From Rhizocola hellebori (GTDB taxonomy: Bacteria > Actinomycetota > Actinomycetes > Mycobacteriales > Micromonosporaceae): a stretch of DNA of 64,000 nucleotides. The stretch is taken from positions 1 to 64,000 of the forward strand of contig NZ_BONY01000037.1 in the NCBI RefSeq assembly GCF_016862955.1, given 5' to 3'. The position numbers and the translations under genes were made by a program. This document shows positions 31,990-38,962 of the stretch, in pieces. Each line of letters starts with the position of its first letter. The stretch's first letter is position 1. The notes under the pieces were generated by a model that made no database searches, had not been told where the DNA came from, and worked only from the letters and a program-made list of their open reading frames with translations.

Positions 31990-33114
31990 GTGGCCGATGA
32001 TTCTGACGCGCCAGTCGTATTCGGTTGGGACGCTTCCGATTTCGACTGGGAGCGTGGCGCTAGGCCGGACAACGTCTTTGCCGCAGCGCGAGAGGGTATC
32101 CGCTTCTTTACGCACAAGATCACTGAGTCGGCCGGCGTTGTGCATTACCGCGCCGGCGAAATGGTGCGTGCCGCTGTGGCCGCTGGAATCCCGATCGTGG
32201 GTTTCTACGTCGTACCCCGCACCCCCGGTCCGTCCATTGCCGCTCAGGTCGACTTCGCGATCTATCAAGCTGACCGACAGATGCCGGAATGGCGCACTCT
32301 GCAAGGCTTTTTCTGGCAGGTCGATCTGGAGCACTGGAGCTACGATCAGGTCCACCCGCAACACGGCGTGGCGATGGCCGAGCTACTCCGAGCCAAGACC
32401 GGCAAGCGAGCGATTCTATACGCCCCGAGGTGGTCGTATGGCAACTCGATTCCCGGCGACGATGTCTTGTGGGCGAGCAACTACGGCTCGGACCCATACA
32501 TACATTTCCTGGAGGCTTACGCCGCGGGTGGCGGAGACAACCATCCGGGTTGGGCCCCCTACTCCGGGCGGTCTCCGGTGATCCTCCAATTCGGTAGCCG
32601 GACAACGATCGGCGGGCAGCGCATATGCGACGCCAATGCTTTCCGCGGCACGCTCGACCAATTGCGTGCCCTGATCACAGGAGATGACGAGATGAGCTGG
32701 GATGAGCAGCTGGAGCGGGTAGAGGGCGAGACGCTACCCACGGGCAAGGTTCTGCCGGCCGAGCAACGCACCGCCCGAACGGCGCTGGCATTCGCACTGC
32801 GCCACAGCTACAGCGGCAGGCAAGCCTCTGAGGAGACGCTCCGCCTGACCCGCCAGCTGCTCGCGTCCCAGGCGGAGAGCGCCACCCGCGAGTCTTCGAT
32901 GCTCGCGGCGATCCGCGCGCTGGCCGAAGGCGGAGGCGTCGAGGTGGCGCCGATCGTGGACGCGGTCCGTGCCGAAGCCCAGGCAACTCGGGACCTGGTG
33001 GAGCAGCGCCACCAGAGCGAGATGGCGGAGCTCACGCGACTGCACGCCGAAGAGCTGGCTACGACGGTGGCCGGCCTGCAGGCGCAGCTTGACGCGCTGC
33101 GTACGACGGACTGA
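31990..33114 (+). CDS. GH25-type endolysin with C-terminal coil
   Basis: 374 residues from GTG 31990 after TAGGAGGTCATC. The first 230 residues form a glycoside hydrolase 25-like barrel: Asp14 in FGWDASDFDW, Asp112-x-Glu114 in FWQVDLEHWS, and LWASNYGSDPY. It would cut peptidoglycan glycan strands at lysis. The C-terminal 140 residues are helical with heptads (TRDLVEQRHQSEMAELTRLH), unlike the usual LysM or SH3 cell-wall-binding tails. It begins the lysis cassette. Confidence 0.8.
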   Translation: MADDSDAPVVFGWDASDFDWERGARPDNVFAAAREGIRFFTHKITESAGVVHYRAGEMVRAAVAAGIPIVGFYVVPRTPGPSIAAQVDFAIYQADRQMPEWRTLQGFFWQVDLEHWSYDQVHPQHGVAMAELLRAKTGKRAILYAPRWSYGNSIPGDDVLWASNYGSDPYIHFLEAYAAGGGDNHPGWAPYSGRSPVILQFGSRTTIGGQRICDANAFRGTLDQLRALITGDDEMSWDEQLERVEGETLPTGKVLPAEQRTARTALAFALRHSYSGRQASEETLRLTRQLLASQAESATRESSMLAAIRALAEGGGVEVAPIVDAVRAEAQATRDLVEQRHQSEMAELTRLHAEELATTVAGLQAQLDALRTTD

Positions 33115-33119
33115 CGCTC

Positions 33120-33551
33120 ATGGGCGAGCCGTCACCGGTGGTGGTCCTGATCGGCCGGCGCCCACCGCACGAGGTACTCCTGTTGGCGGTCAGTATTCCG
33201 CTCGGCCTGGGGATGCTGACCCGCGCGCCGGCGCCGGCGTCCGTCATCGCGCTCATGCCGGCCTGGGTAGTGGTCGCCTGGGCTACGGCGCTGATGCTGT
33301 CGGGCATCGTCGGGGTGGCCTCCGCGGTCTGGACTGGCGACATTCTGCGCGCGTTGTGGGCCGAGCTCGGCGCGCTGCTGCTCGGCGCCGGCGTCTTCGC
33401 GACCTACACCGCGGCGGTATTCGTGAGCGCCGGCATGCGCGCCTGGTTCAGCGGTGGCTTCATGGGCGCCTGGGCGGTGGCCAACCTGATTCGGTGTGCG
33501 CAGATCAGGCGCGAGGTGCGACGGCTCACCGCGGGAGCGAGGCTGCCATGA
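33120..33551 (+). CDS. Membrane protein of lysis cassette (holin candidate)
   Basis: 143 residues with three to four hydrophobic segments (about 20-38, 42-65, 78-100, 103-120) and a basic C-terminus (RREVRRLTAGARLP). It lies directly after the lysin and overlaps the next gene by 4 bp. Holin or holin-like function is inferred from place and topology. Confidence 0.6.
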   Translation: MGEPSPVVVLIGRRPPHEVLLLAVSIPLGLGMLTRAPAPASVIALMPAWVVVAWATALMLSGIVGVASAVWTGDILRALWAELGALLLGAGVFATYTAAVFVSAGMRAWFSGGFMGAWAVANLIRCAQIRREVRRLTAGARLP

Positions 33552-33931
33552 GCGCGGTCGACTGGCCGGCGGTGCTCTCGGGCGGTCTAGGTGTGGCCAT
33601 CCTGGGCGCCGTGGTGGCCATCGTGCGCGCGGTGATGGGCCGGCCGCTCGTGCAGGCGTCGGCCGCGGACCAGATCTCCACGACGGCTCTCAAGCTCATC
33701 GTCGCGGCCGAGCGTTCCGCGGAGAGAGCCGGCCAAGAGGCAACCGACGCTAAGCGCGAGGCGACCGATGCCAGGCGCGAGGCGACCGACGCTCGACGCG
33801 CGGCCGACGAAGCAGCCCGAGAGGTGCGCCTGCTCAAATCCGCGATCCTGGCGCCCACCGCGACGCTTGAACGCCTCCGCGAAATGGTGGGCGAGCCTGG
33901 CGCCAACGGATCCGCGGGGGTGAGGGTCTAA
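33548..33931 (+). CDS. Single-span protein with heptad repeats
   Basis: 127 residues from ATG 33548. One membrane segment (LSGGLGVAILGAVVAIVRAVM) precedes a long coiled coil in which ATDAKRE/ATDARRE/ATDARRA is repeated three times. The topology resembles i-spanin or holin partners, but this is a Gram-positive host, so a tail- or cell-envelope role is equally possible. Confidence 0.6.
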   Translation: MSAVDWPAVLSGGLGVAILGAVVAIVRAVMGRPLVQASAADQISTTALKLIVAAERSAERAGQEATDAKREATDARREATDARRAADEAAREVRLLKSAILAPTATLERLREMVGEPGANGSAGVRV

Positions 33932-34167
33932 TGCTCGGGCGGACAGTCGATGTTGTGCGCCTTCGTGGTGCGGGCTCCGTCGCAATCCTTTACACGGCAA
34001 GAAAACTTAGTCGTCATCTTCCTGCATCGGGGGCAGCGTCCCCAACCGTTGTCTTCGATCGGGTGGCCGCGGTAGCACGCCTCTGGTGGCACAAGCTTGA
34101 TGCCCTGCTCGCCCCAAGGCACATAGTCACCCTGGTGAAGCTCCCAGTCCTTCGGTCGCGGTCCCAT
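33928..34167 (-). CDS. Cysteine-rich small protein, minus strand
   Basis: 79 residues with CYRGHPI, CPRCRK, CRVKDCDG and a final CPPEH: several pairs suited to one or two zinc sites. It overlaps the preceding rightward gene tail by 4 bp and is divergent from the small membrane gene at 34214. It is preferred over the longer rightward frame covering it because of the motif content. Confidence 0.6.
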   Translation of the reverse strand: MGPRPKDWELHQGDYVPWGEQGIKLVPPEACYRGHPIEDNGWGRCPRCRKMTTKFSCRVKDCDGARTTKAHNIDCPPEH

Positions 34168-34213
34168 GTCCGGAGGCTATTAGAACAACCGTACTATTGC
34201 AAGGAGAAAGACC

Positions 34214-34468
34214 ATGTCAACAGGCGTCGATCCAGCCCTCAACCCCAATGCCGAAGAGCCGGCGCTGTCGGTAGGCGGCATCACCATGGTCGGTACAGCC
34301 GCGCTCGGCGTGGTGGCCGCCCTCGTGCCCATCCCCGTCGCCACCAAAGCGGCGGTTCTCGGCCTGATAGCAGCGCTGGCGCCCATCGTGACCGCGTTGC
34401 TGGTGCGACGTCGAGTGTATTCGCCGGCGACGGTCACGCGGATGCTCAACGGCGACGGGCGGCGCTGA
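34214..34468 (+). CDS. Small two-span membrane protein, holin candidate
   Basis: 84 residues with AAGGAGAAAGACC before ATG 34214. Two hydrophobic helices (MVGTAALGVVAALVPIPVAT and AAVLGLIAALAPIVTALL) end in a basic tail RRRVYSP. Size and topology fit class II holins. It is separated from the lysin by three genes. Confidence 0.65.
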   Translation: MSTGVDPALNPNAEEPALSVGGITMVGTAALGVVAALVPIPVATKAAVLGLIAALAPIVTALLVRRRVYSPATVTRMLNGDGRR

Positions 34469-34501
34469 CACTCACTCCGGTCTAACCAGACACAGAAGCA
34501 A

Positions 34502-34536
34502 ATCGGCCCGCTCTCAGCCTTGGAGGGCGGGCCGAT
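34502..34536. terminator. Terminator at the end of the late operon
   Basis: ATCGGCCCGC pairs with GCGGGCCGAT across 15 bases. It lies between the rightward holin candidate and the leftward gene at 34581, so it can serve both directions. Confidence 0.8.
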
Positions 34537-34580
34537 CTACATGTTTCACGTGAAATCCGTTGCGCTGTCCGGGCTGCCGG

Positions 34581-34916
34581 TCACGCCGCGACAGCGTCGA
34601 AAAGCCCCTCCCTCTGCCTTGGTGCTTTCTTGGCGCGCGTCGTTGGTTTGACTGTCCGGGCGTCCGGACGCTCTACGCGGTTGCGTGCGTCCTGAATCGT
34701 TGAGCTGGGAACGCCTGTCGCCTGCTCGATCTCGCGGACTGTCATTCCCTCCGCATACAACTTGTCGAGGTGCTGATCTATCTGCTCGTCGATGATGGCC
34801 AACAGGCGCCGCACGATCTCGCGCCACTGCAGCAAATGATGGGTGCGGTCTAGTGTGTCCGGCATCCCGGACAGTGCCTTTAGCAGAATGTCAAAGACGG
34901 TTTTCGCTGTGTTCAT
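34581..34916 (-). CDS. HTH DNA-binding protein
   Basis: 111 residues. The segment EGMTVREIEQATGVPSSTIQD (about 57-77) is a resolvase-type helix-turn-helix; a basic tail follows (KPTTRAKKAPRQRE). The N-terminal 50 residues are helical. It belongs to the leftward block of small accessory genes. The target is unknown. Confidence 0.65.
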   Translation of the reverse strand: MNTAKTVFDILLKALSGMPDTLDRTHHLLQWREIVRRLLAIIDEQIDQHLDKLYAEGMTVREIEQATGVPSSTIQDARNRVERPDARTVKPTTRAKKAPRQREGLFDAVAA

Positions 34917-34967
34917 GACTTCCTCCCCTTGCCGGTTCGGGTTGTCCGGCGGTCCGGACGGTGGGCG

Positions 34968-35171
34968 CTACTGCTGAGGTATGTAGAGGGTTTTGGGGTT
35001 GGCCACCGCGTCGTAAGCGTCAGCCTGACCACCGTGGTAAACCGCTACCAACTCACTAAAAAGCTGGTTGGCCAAATCGGCCTGCATTCCGAGAGGCGTG
35101 AGTTTGCCTTCGTTGCTGATGTAGCGGCCGATGAATGCATATGCGCGGGTCTGCAATTCCCTCATGTCCAT
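34968..35171 (-). CDS. Small hypothetical protein
   Basis: 67 residues, soluble and helical (RELQTRAYAFIGRYISNEGK). Its own hairpin lies upstream at 35250. No family recognised. Confidence 0.5.
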   Translation of the reverse strand: MDMRELQTRAYAFIGRYISNEGKLTPLGMQADLANQLFSELVAVYHGGQADAYDAVANPKTLYIPQQ

Positions 35172-35249
35172 TGCTTGATCCTTTGGTTGGTGGGAATGGA
35201 TAGCACCACCCGGCGACGCTCCTCACGGCAATCGCCGGATGGGCCTAGC

Positions 35250-35285
35250 GCCTGGCGGGTCCGCTCCGAGGTGTCCGCCAGGCGA
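35250..35285. terminator. Hairpin downstream of the 35292 gene
   Basis: CGCCTGGCGG pairs with CCGCCAGGCG across 16 bases, directly behind the leftward gene ending at 35292. Confidence 0.75.
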
Positions 35286-35291
35286 GGCGTT

Positions 35292-35693
35292 TCAAGCCGC
35301 GGTGATCCCCGCGGCACGCTCAAACTCTTCGCGGGTCTGGTAGGCGTTGCTTGTCCTCGGGTCTGCGTACCAGGCGACGGTGATACCGAGCTTTGCCGCA
35401 GCCTTGACCAGAGTCCGGTAGCGGCGAATTGCGGTTTCGTTCACGCCACCGTTGGAGCCGTCAGCGGTGAGGTTGGAGTAGTTTTCCGCGATGCCCGTTT
35501 TCGTGCCACGGCTAGGGTCATAGCACGTGACCGTGGTGAGCTTGGCTGTTTTCGGGAACAGTGCGGCGAATTGCTGAGCCTGCTCCAGTGTGGCGAATTC
35601 AGCCCGGAACAAATAGTGACAGGGCATCGAAGCGTCTTTGCGGTGACGCCAGTATGCTTCGATGTTCAGGACCGGTGCTGTGAGCCCGTTCAT
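35292..35693 (-). CDS. Hypothetical prophage protein
   Basis: 133 residues from ATG 35693, preceded by GGAGGAAGC. The sequence HYLFRAEFATLEQAQQFAALF and TAIRRYRTLVKAAAKLGITVAWY suggests an alpha/beta protein. No domain is recognised. It is flanked by its own terminators. Confidence 0.55.
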   Translation of the reverse strand: MNGLTAPVLNIEAYWRHRKDASMPCHYLFRAEFATLEQAQQFAALFPKTAKLTTVTCYDPSRGTKTGIAENYSNLTADGSNGGVNETAIRRYRTLVKAAAKLGITVAWYADPRTSNAYQTREEFERAAGITAA

Positions 35694-35717
35694 TGCTTCC
35701 TCCAATGTGGATTGGGT

Positions 35718-35745
35718 GCCGAGCCTGGGGGAAGTCAGGCTCGGC
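35718..35745. terminator. Hairpin downstream of the 35754 gene
   Basis: GCCGAGCCTG pairs with CAGGCTCGGC over an 8-base loop. Confidence 0.75.
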
Positions 35746-35753
35746 GGGCTGTG

Positions 35754-35930
35754 TCAGTGGCGGTGGACTAGGCGGAGGAATTCCGAGGCGTCCCATGAGG
35801 CGCCTTGGTGTCCGGGCTCCTGCTCGCGCTCGGTGATGGCGCTCTGTGCCTCGCTCATCGCCATCTGGGCGGCTATCCGTGTTCCGTGTGTCTTCGCCAG
35901 CTCGGCGATCCTGTTCTGCATCTCGCTCAT
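35754..35930 (-). CDS. 58-residue protein, leaderless start
   Basis: From ATG 35930: MSEMQNRIAELAKTHGTRIA, then a helical body ending LRLVHRH. The ATG follows TACGCT by 6-7 bases, so the transcript probably has no leader. The promoter carries one copy of the TTARCGTGTTAC operator. The frame extends upstream but is not coding there. Function unknown. Confidence 0.55.
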   Translation of the reverse strand: MSEMQNRIAELAKTHGTRIAAQMAMSEAQSAITEREQEPGHQGASWDASEFLRLVHRH

Positions 35931-35986
35931 GAATTTAGCGTAACACGTTAAATAGGGGAGCGCAATTAGCGTGTTACTTAATTTTC
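35928..35986. promoter_or_regulatory. Divergent promoter-operator module, copy 1
   Basis: The module holds two facing copies of a near-palindromic site: TTTAGCGTAACACGTTAAA at 35934-35952 and AATTAGCGTGTTACTTAATT at 35964-35983. The leftward copy contains the -10-like box and operator of the 58-residue protein. The rightward copy points into the 3' end of the minus-strand gene 35978-36322, so it could drive an antisense RNA or be a relic. The module resembles 36320-36378. Confidence 0.7.
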
Positions 35987-36322
35987 GACCCATCCGCGCT
36001 TGATCCAGTCGGACCGGACGCCACCAACCGAGACGAGCGCGCCATTCTTGGTTTCGCGGGTAGCCTTGCCGCCCTTGCGTTGCCACATGACGTAGAGCGT
36101 GCCGTGGTCGTTGTGCTCGGCGATTGGCTCGAAATCCGCAACCCACGTGTAGGTGATTGGGCTAGGGCGAAACCCGACGATCTTCTTTGCACACTCAAGC
36201 CCAACCGTTGAACCGTCACTGAGAACGGCGATCCAGCGAAGGCCGGTCCTAGGGCAGGCCGAGCATTCGCCTTGAAACTCCCGGTCTTCGATCTTCCAGA
36301 TCATGGGCTTGGTGTTTGTCAT
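35978..36322 (-). CDS. Small cysteine-containing prophage protein
   Basis: 114 residues from ATG 36322. CSACPRTGLRWIAVLSDG and LECAKKIVGFRP give a C-x2-C plus C arrangement that could bind zinc; TYTWVADFEPIAEH follows. The mRNA is probably leaderless (TACGCTAAATCCATG) and under the second operator module. No function known. Confidence 0.55.
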   Translation of the reverse strand: MTNTKPMIWKIEDREFQGECSACPRTGLRWIAVLSDGSTVGLECAKKIVGFRPSPITYTWVADFEPIAEHNDHGTLYVMWQRKGGKATRETKNGALVSVGGVRSDWIKRGWVEN

Positions 36323-36378
36323 GGATTTAGCGTAACACGTTAAATCGCATTGGGCAATTAACGTGCTACTCTAATTTC
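36320..36378. promoter_or_regulatory. Divergent promoter-operator module, copy 2
   Basis: TTTAGCGTAACACGTTAAA (36326-36344) serves the leftward gene and AATTAACGTGCTACTCTAATT (36356-36376) the rightward ribbon-helix-helix gene. In both directions a TANNNT box lies 6-8 bases before the start codon, so both mRNAs should be leaderless. The first 19-bp site is identical in the two modules. Confidence 0.75.
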
Positions 36379-36576
36379 GTGACCGAGACGAAGAGGGGCC
36401 GCGGCAGGCCTGTGACCACTGGGACTCCGCCCGTTCGAACCCTGCGTGTCGGTCCAATCTGGGACAAGGCAAAGGAAATAGCCGACAAGCGAGGCGACAA
36501 GATGGCGGACGTCGTCGGGCCACACGTCGAGCGTGGGCTACAGGATTACATCGACGAGCACCAGGACGAAGTTTAG
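36379..36576 (+). CDS. Ribbon-helix-helix regulator
   Basis: 65 residues from GTG 36379. GRGRPVTTGTPPVRTLRVG is a basic arm and strand, followed by two helices WDKAKEIADKRGDKMADVV and ERGLQDYIDEH, the ribbon-helix-helix layout of small repressors. Such proteins often repress their own promoter; the repeated operator on both sides of its start makes this the best candidate for its binding site. A strong terminator follows. Confidence 0.7.
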   Translation: MTETKRGRGRPVTTGTPPVRTLRVGPIWDKAKEIADKRGDKMADVVGPHVERGLQDYIDEHQDEV

Positions 36577-36610
36577 TGATGGTGCCCCGCATGGGTTCGG
36601 GGCACCATCA
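36577..36610 (+). terminator. Terminator behind the ribbon-helix-helix gene
   Basis: A perfect 13-bp stem, TGATGGTGCCCCG/CGGGGCACCATCA, with an 8-base loop starts at the stop codon. Confidence 0.85.
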
Positions 36611-36729
36611 CCGGCCATCACCGTCTGTCCACGGCAACCGGTCTGAGTCCGGGCCGTCCGGTGAGGCCTCATCCCGCTCGCGTTCTCAGCCGCGGGCGAG
36701 GAAGGATCCGAAGTTCAAGCGTGAGCCAG

Positions 36730-37014
36730 CTACTGACGTCGTCGCCCATCTGGCGGACGCTCGGCCTGCAGCGCCGCGTATAGCCGCGCAAAGTGGTCGC
36801 CAGTCTTAAAGAGCTCATCGCACAAGGTGGCGAACGCTTCCGACGGATACCTTGTGGCGCACTCGATCCGCGAGACGATGGTCCGGTGTAGGCGCGCGTG
36901 CCAGGCTAGGCGCAGCATCGTCATTCCAGCGGCCAGCCGATGCCGGCGCACCTCCGCTCCGAACCGGTGGCGAGCGGAGGCCTCAGGCGTCAAGGGCTTG
37001 AGATGGTTTGGCAT
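36730..37014 (-). CDS. XRE-type HTH protein
   Basis: 94 residues. FGAEVRRHRLAAGMTMLRLAWHARLHRTIVSRIE is a helix-turn-helix of the XRE family; the tail is helical. It is the last gene of a leftward cluster beginning at 38710. It could be a second regulator of lysogeny or of the accessory block. Confidence 0.7.
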   Translation of the reverse strand: MPNHLKPLTPEASARHRFGAEVRRHRLAAGMTMLRLAWHARLHRTIVSRIECATRYPSEAFATLCDELFKTGDHFARLYAALQAERPPDGRRRQ

Positions 37015-37018
37015 TGGG

Positions 37019-37507
37019 CTACTGCGTGGTGAGGTCGAAATAGACCGTGCTCGTGCCGTCGAGCCGGTAGACCCGACCGACGTAACCAGGGCACGGCTCG
37101 GCGGTGGCGGACCACCAGACTCCCGCTGGTGGCTGCGAGGTGAGCTGCGCGCTCATGTGGGGCGCCTCAGCCGGCTTCCACTGATGCCCCCACCGCAGGG
37201 TGTACACCGCCTGCTCGGGCAGCGTGACCAGCGCCTCGATCTCGTAATCCACGGGTCCGGGCACATCGAGTCTCCAGCGCTCTGATTCCGGCCGGTCCTC
37301 CGCACCCACCTCCCAGAATCGCCAGCGCGCGTCGACAGCTTCGGCCACACCAGGGCAGTGAAGGGCCAGAGGTGCGAGATCCGTTTGCACAGGGCCGATC
37401 TCGTGCTCGGGTGCTGGTGCGGTCAGCTCGACCACGGCCACGGTGACCGTAGCTAGCGCGAGCGTCGCGACTCCCCCCATCGTCAGCAACAGTGTCTTTA
37501 CCTTCAT
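37019..37507 (-). CDS. Membrane-anchored or exported protein
   Basis: 162 residues from ATG 37507, preceded by GGAGGAAGC. TLLLTMGGVATLALATVTVAV is a signal anchor; the rest is extracellular-type with two cysteines (LHCPGV, EPCPGY) and tryptophans. Function unknown; an effect on the host surface would fit the lysogen-expressed position. Confidence 0.6.
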   Translation of the reverse strand: MKVKTLLLTMGGVATLALATVTVAVVELTAPAPEHEIGPVQTDLAPLALHCPGVAEAVDARWRFWEVGAEDRPESERWRLDVPGPVDYEIEALVTLPEQAVYTLRWGHQWKPAEAPHMSAQLTSQPPAGVWWSATAEPCPGYVGRVYRLDGTSTVYFDLTTQ

Positions 37508-37764
37508 CGGTGCTTCCTCCAGCGGCGGTATCTCGGGCGCGATCGGATCCACGCCGAGCGCCTGACGCGTAGGCGAAAGGCGGCTCGGTGCCCTTCGCTG
37601 ATCGTGCGGATGTCCTCATAGGTCGGCTTGCCGCCGCGGGCGCGCAGGACTCGGTGGGTGCGGCATTGGCAGGGGAGGCGCCGGCGCGCGTCCTGACGGT
37701 CGTACTGCGCTACTTCGGCAGGCGACCAGGTCCGCATGTCTGTGTTTGATCGGGCGAGCGTCAA
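37504..37764 (-). CDS. Basic small protein
   Basis: 86 residues from TTG 37764 overlapping the preceding stop. CQCRTHRVLRARGGKPTYEDIRTISEGHR and a very basic tail suggest nucleic-acid contact. It overlaps the next start by 4 bp. No family known. Confidence 0.5.
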   Translation of the reverse strand: MTLARSNTDMRTWSPAEVAQYDRQDARRRLPCQCRTHRVLRARGGKPTYEDIRTISEGHRAAFRLRVRRSAWIRSRPRYRRWRKHR

Positions 37765-37946
37765 ACGAACCGCCGATTGATCCGCGTGCGGCGACCGCTG
37801 ATCCGCTCTCGGAATCGTTGCAGCTCTCCGTCTCGGGCGAGCACAATCGCGGCGAGCTCCTCCGCTTCAGCGAGCGTGTTCGGCGGAATCCCCATGGCTA
37901 GCTCGACTTGGGTGGACGCCGGGCTTGGCTGTTCGTTGACTGGCAC
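37761..37946 (-). CDS. 61-residue protein
   Basis: GTG 37946 is chosen because GGAGG lies 5 bases before it. The product runs from MPVNEQPSPASTQVELAMG through a helical LAEAEELAAIVLARDGELQ and a basic end. It heads a coupled trio. Confidence 0.5.
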   Translation of the reverse strand: MPVNEQPSPASTQVELAMGIPPNTLAEAEELAAIVLARDGELQRFRERISGRRTRINRRFV

Positions 37947-37979
37947 CGCAACCTCCAATGTCGTGATTGGACCTTGACA

Positions 37980-38017
37980 GCGGCACTCGTGGAGTTTGGG
38001 GAGTCCACGAGTGCCGC
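37980..38017. terminator. Hairpin between 37946 and 38074 genes
   Basis: GCGGCACTCGTGGA pairs perfectly with TCCACGAGTGCCGC (14 bp) around a 10-base loop, ending transcription from the upstream leftward genes. Confidence 0.85.
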
Positions 38018-38073
38018 GTCGCCGCGCCAGGCAGGGCGAAAGCAAGGCGCGACAAACCCGCCGGATGCGGGAG

Positions 38074-38241
38074 CTACTTGGACCCTTGACGTTCTTGGTC
38101 CCAACGGTGTTCACAGGCCTTGCAGAACACACCTGGCTTTGGTTCGCCGCCTAGCCGCTTCTCGGGCAATTGCTCCCCGCACAGCGCTTTGCCCGGGCGT
38201 AGCCGGTCGGCGATGTGACCTACATTGGCCGATGCGGTCAT
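38074..38241 (-). CDS. Zinc-finger-like small protein
   Basis: 55 residues from ATG 38241. GKALCGEQL and VFCKACEHRWD form a C...CxxC...H pattern. It is preceded closely by the next leftward gene (5-bp gap). No function known. Confidence 0.5.
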   Translation of the reverse strand: MTASANVGHIADRLRPGKALCGEQLPEKRLGGEPKPGVFCKACEHRWDQERQGSK

Positions 38242-38246
38242 GCTCG

Positions 38247-38486
38247 TCACCGATCCCCAAGGTGTGATAACCAGCGACGGTGCCTGGCCATCTCCTCGAG
38301 CGGATCCCAGTCGAGCAGGCCTGCTAGGGCGAGATCTCCCCGGGCCTCGCGGAAGGGTAGGCATTCGGCGCGCCCGTCGATCGGGCAAATGCCTGTGATC
38401 GGGTCATGCTCGTGCTCGCGCAGGGTCCGCCACGCTTCCTCGATGTGCGTGGGCGGAAATGACAGCTTGACCATCGCCATTGTCAT
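38247..38486 (-). CDS. Small hypothetical prophage protein
   Basis: 79 residues from ATG 38486. The body HIEEAWRTLREHEHDP and CPIDGRAECLPFREARGDL recalls actinobacterial small phage proteins with one or two cysteines. The start overlaps the upstream gene by 4 bp. Confidence 0.5.
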   Translation of the reverse strand: MTMAMVKLSFPPTHIEEAWRTLREHEHDPITGICPIDGRAECLPFREARGDLALAGLLDWDPLEEMARHRRWLSHLGDR

Positions 38487-38710
38487 GGGATTGGCTCCTC
38501 GGGCGTGGCCGGGCGCACGTAGCAATCAGTGCCTCTGGCTGCGGCGAGGCGAGCAGCTTCCGCGACGGATGCTTTCCTCAGCCTGGCGCGACAATCCGCG
38601 TCGTGCAGCTCGGCCCTGATTCGCTGACGCAAACAGATACGTCGGAGTTTCAAGGCCACCAATGCGGTGATGAGTCCTGCCAACGCTATAGCCGCTTCCC
38701 GTACCCACAT
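38483..38710 (-). CDS. Single-span small membrane protein
   Basis: 75 residues from GTG or ATG 38710 (MWVREAAIALAGLITALVALK) with one N-terminal membrane helix and a basic helical body with two cysteines. It is the first gene of the leftward cluster that ends at 36730. Confidence 0.5.
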   Translation of the reverse strand: MWVREAAIALAGLITALVALKLRRICLRQRIRAELHDADCRARLRKASVAEAARLAAARGTDCYVRPATPEEPIP

Positions 38711-38846
38711 CGCGACACCTCCATCGGGTGCACCGGCCGCGGACGGAGACCACTCGCGGGCCGTCCCTGAGCGTGTGTGGACCGCCGGGTAGCAGGTTCC
38801 GGCCCACTACCCGACGCATCGTTGCGCAGCCCCGAGTATCATTCGG

Positions 38847-38878
38847 GTCATCCAACTCATTCGCATGAGTCGGATGAC
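38847..38878. promoter_or_regulatory. 32-bp palindrome upstream of the GntR gene
   Basis: GTCATCCAACTCAT and ATGAGTCGGATGAC face each other around TCGC, with 13 of 14 positions complementary. It lies between the divergent 38710 and 38963 genes. A dimeric repressor such as the adjacent GntR protein is the natural binder. Confidence 0.75.
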
Positions 38879-38962
38879 CGATGTTAGACCGAGGGCAATG
38901 TGTCGCGCAACACTTCGCGGTACTTTGTGGACAGGAGTTGGTGATCCGCTTTGGAGGGTTCG

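Noticed and set aside
33931-34485. 184-codon rightward frame
   Set aside because: It overlaps the cysteine-rich minus-strand gene and the holin candidate, both better supported.
34929-35771. 280-codon rightward frame over the prophage accessory genes
   Set aside because: It covers three minus-strand genes with ribosome binding sites and terminators and has no domain-like sequence.
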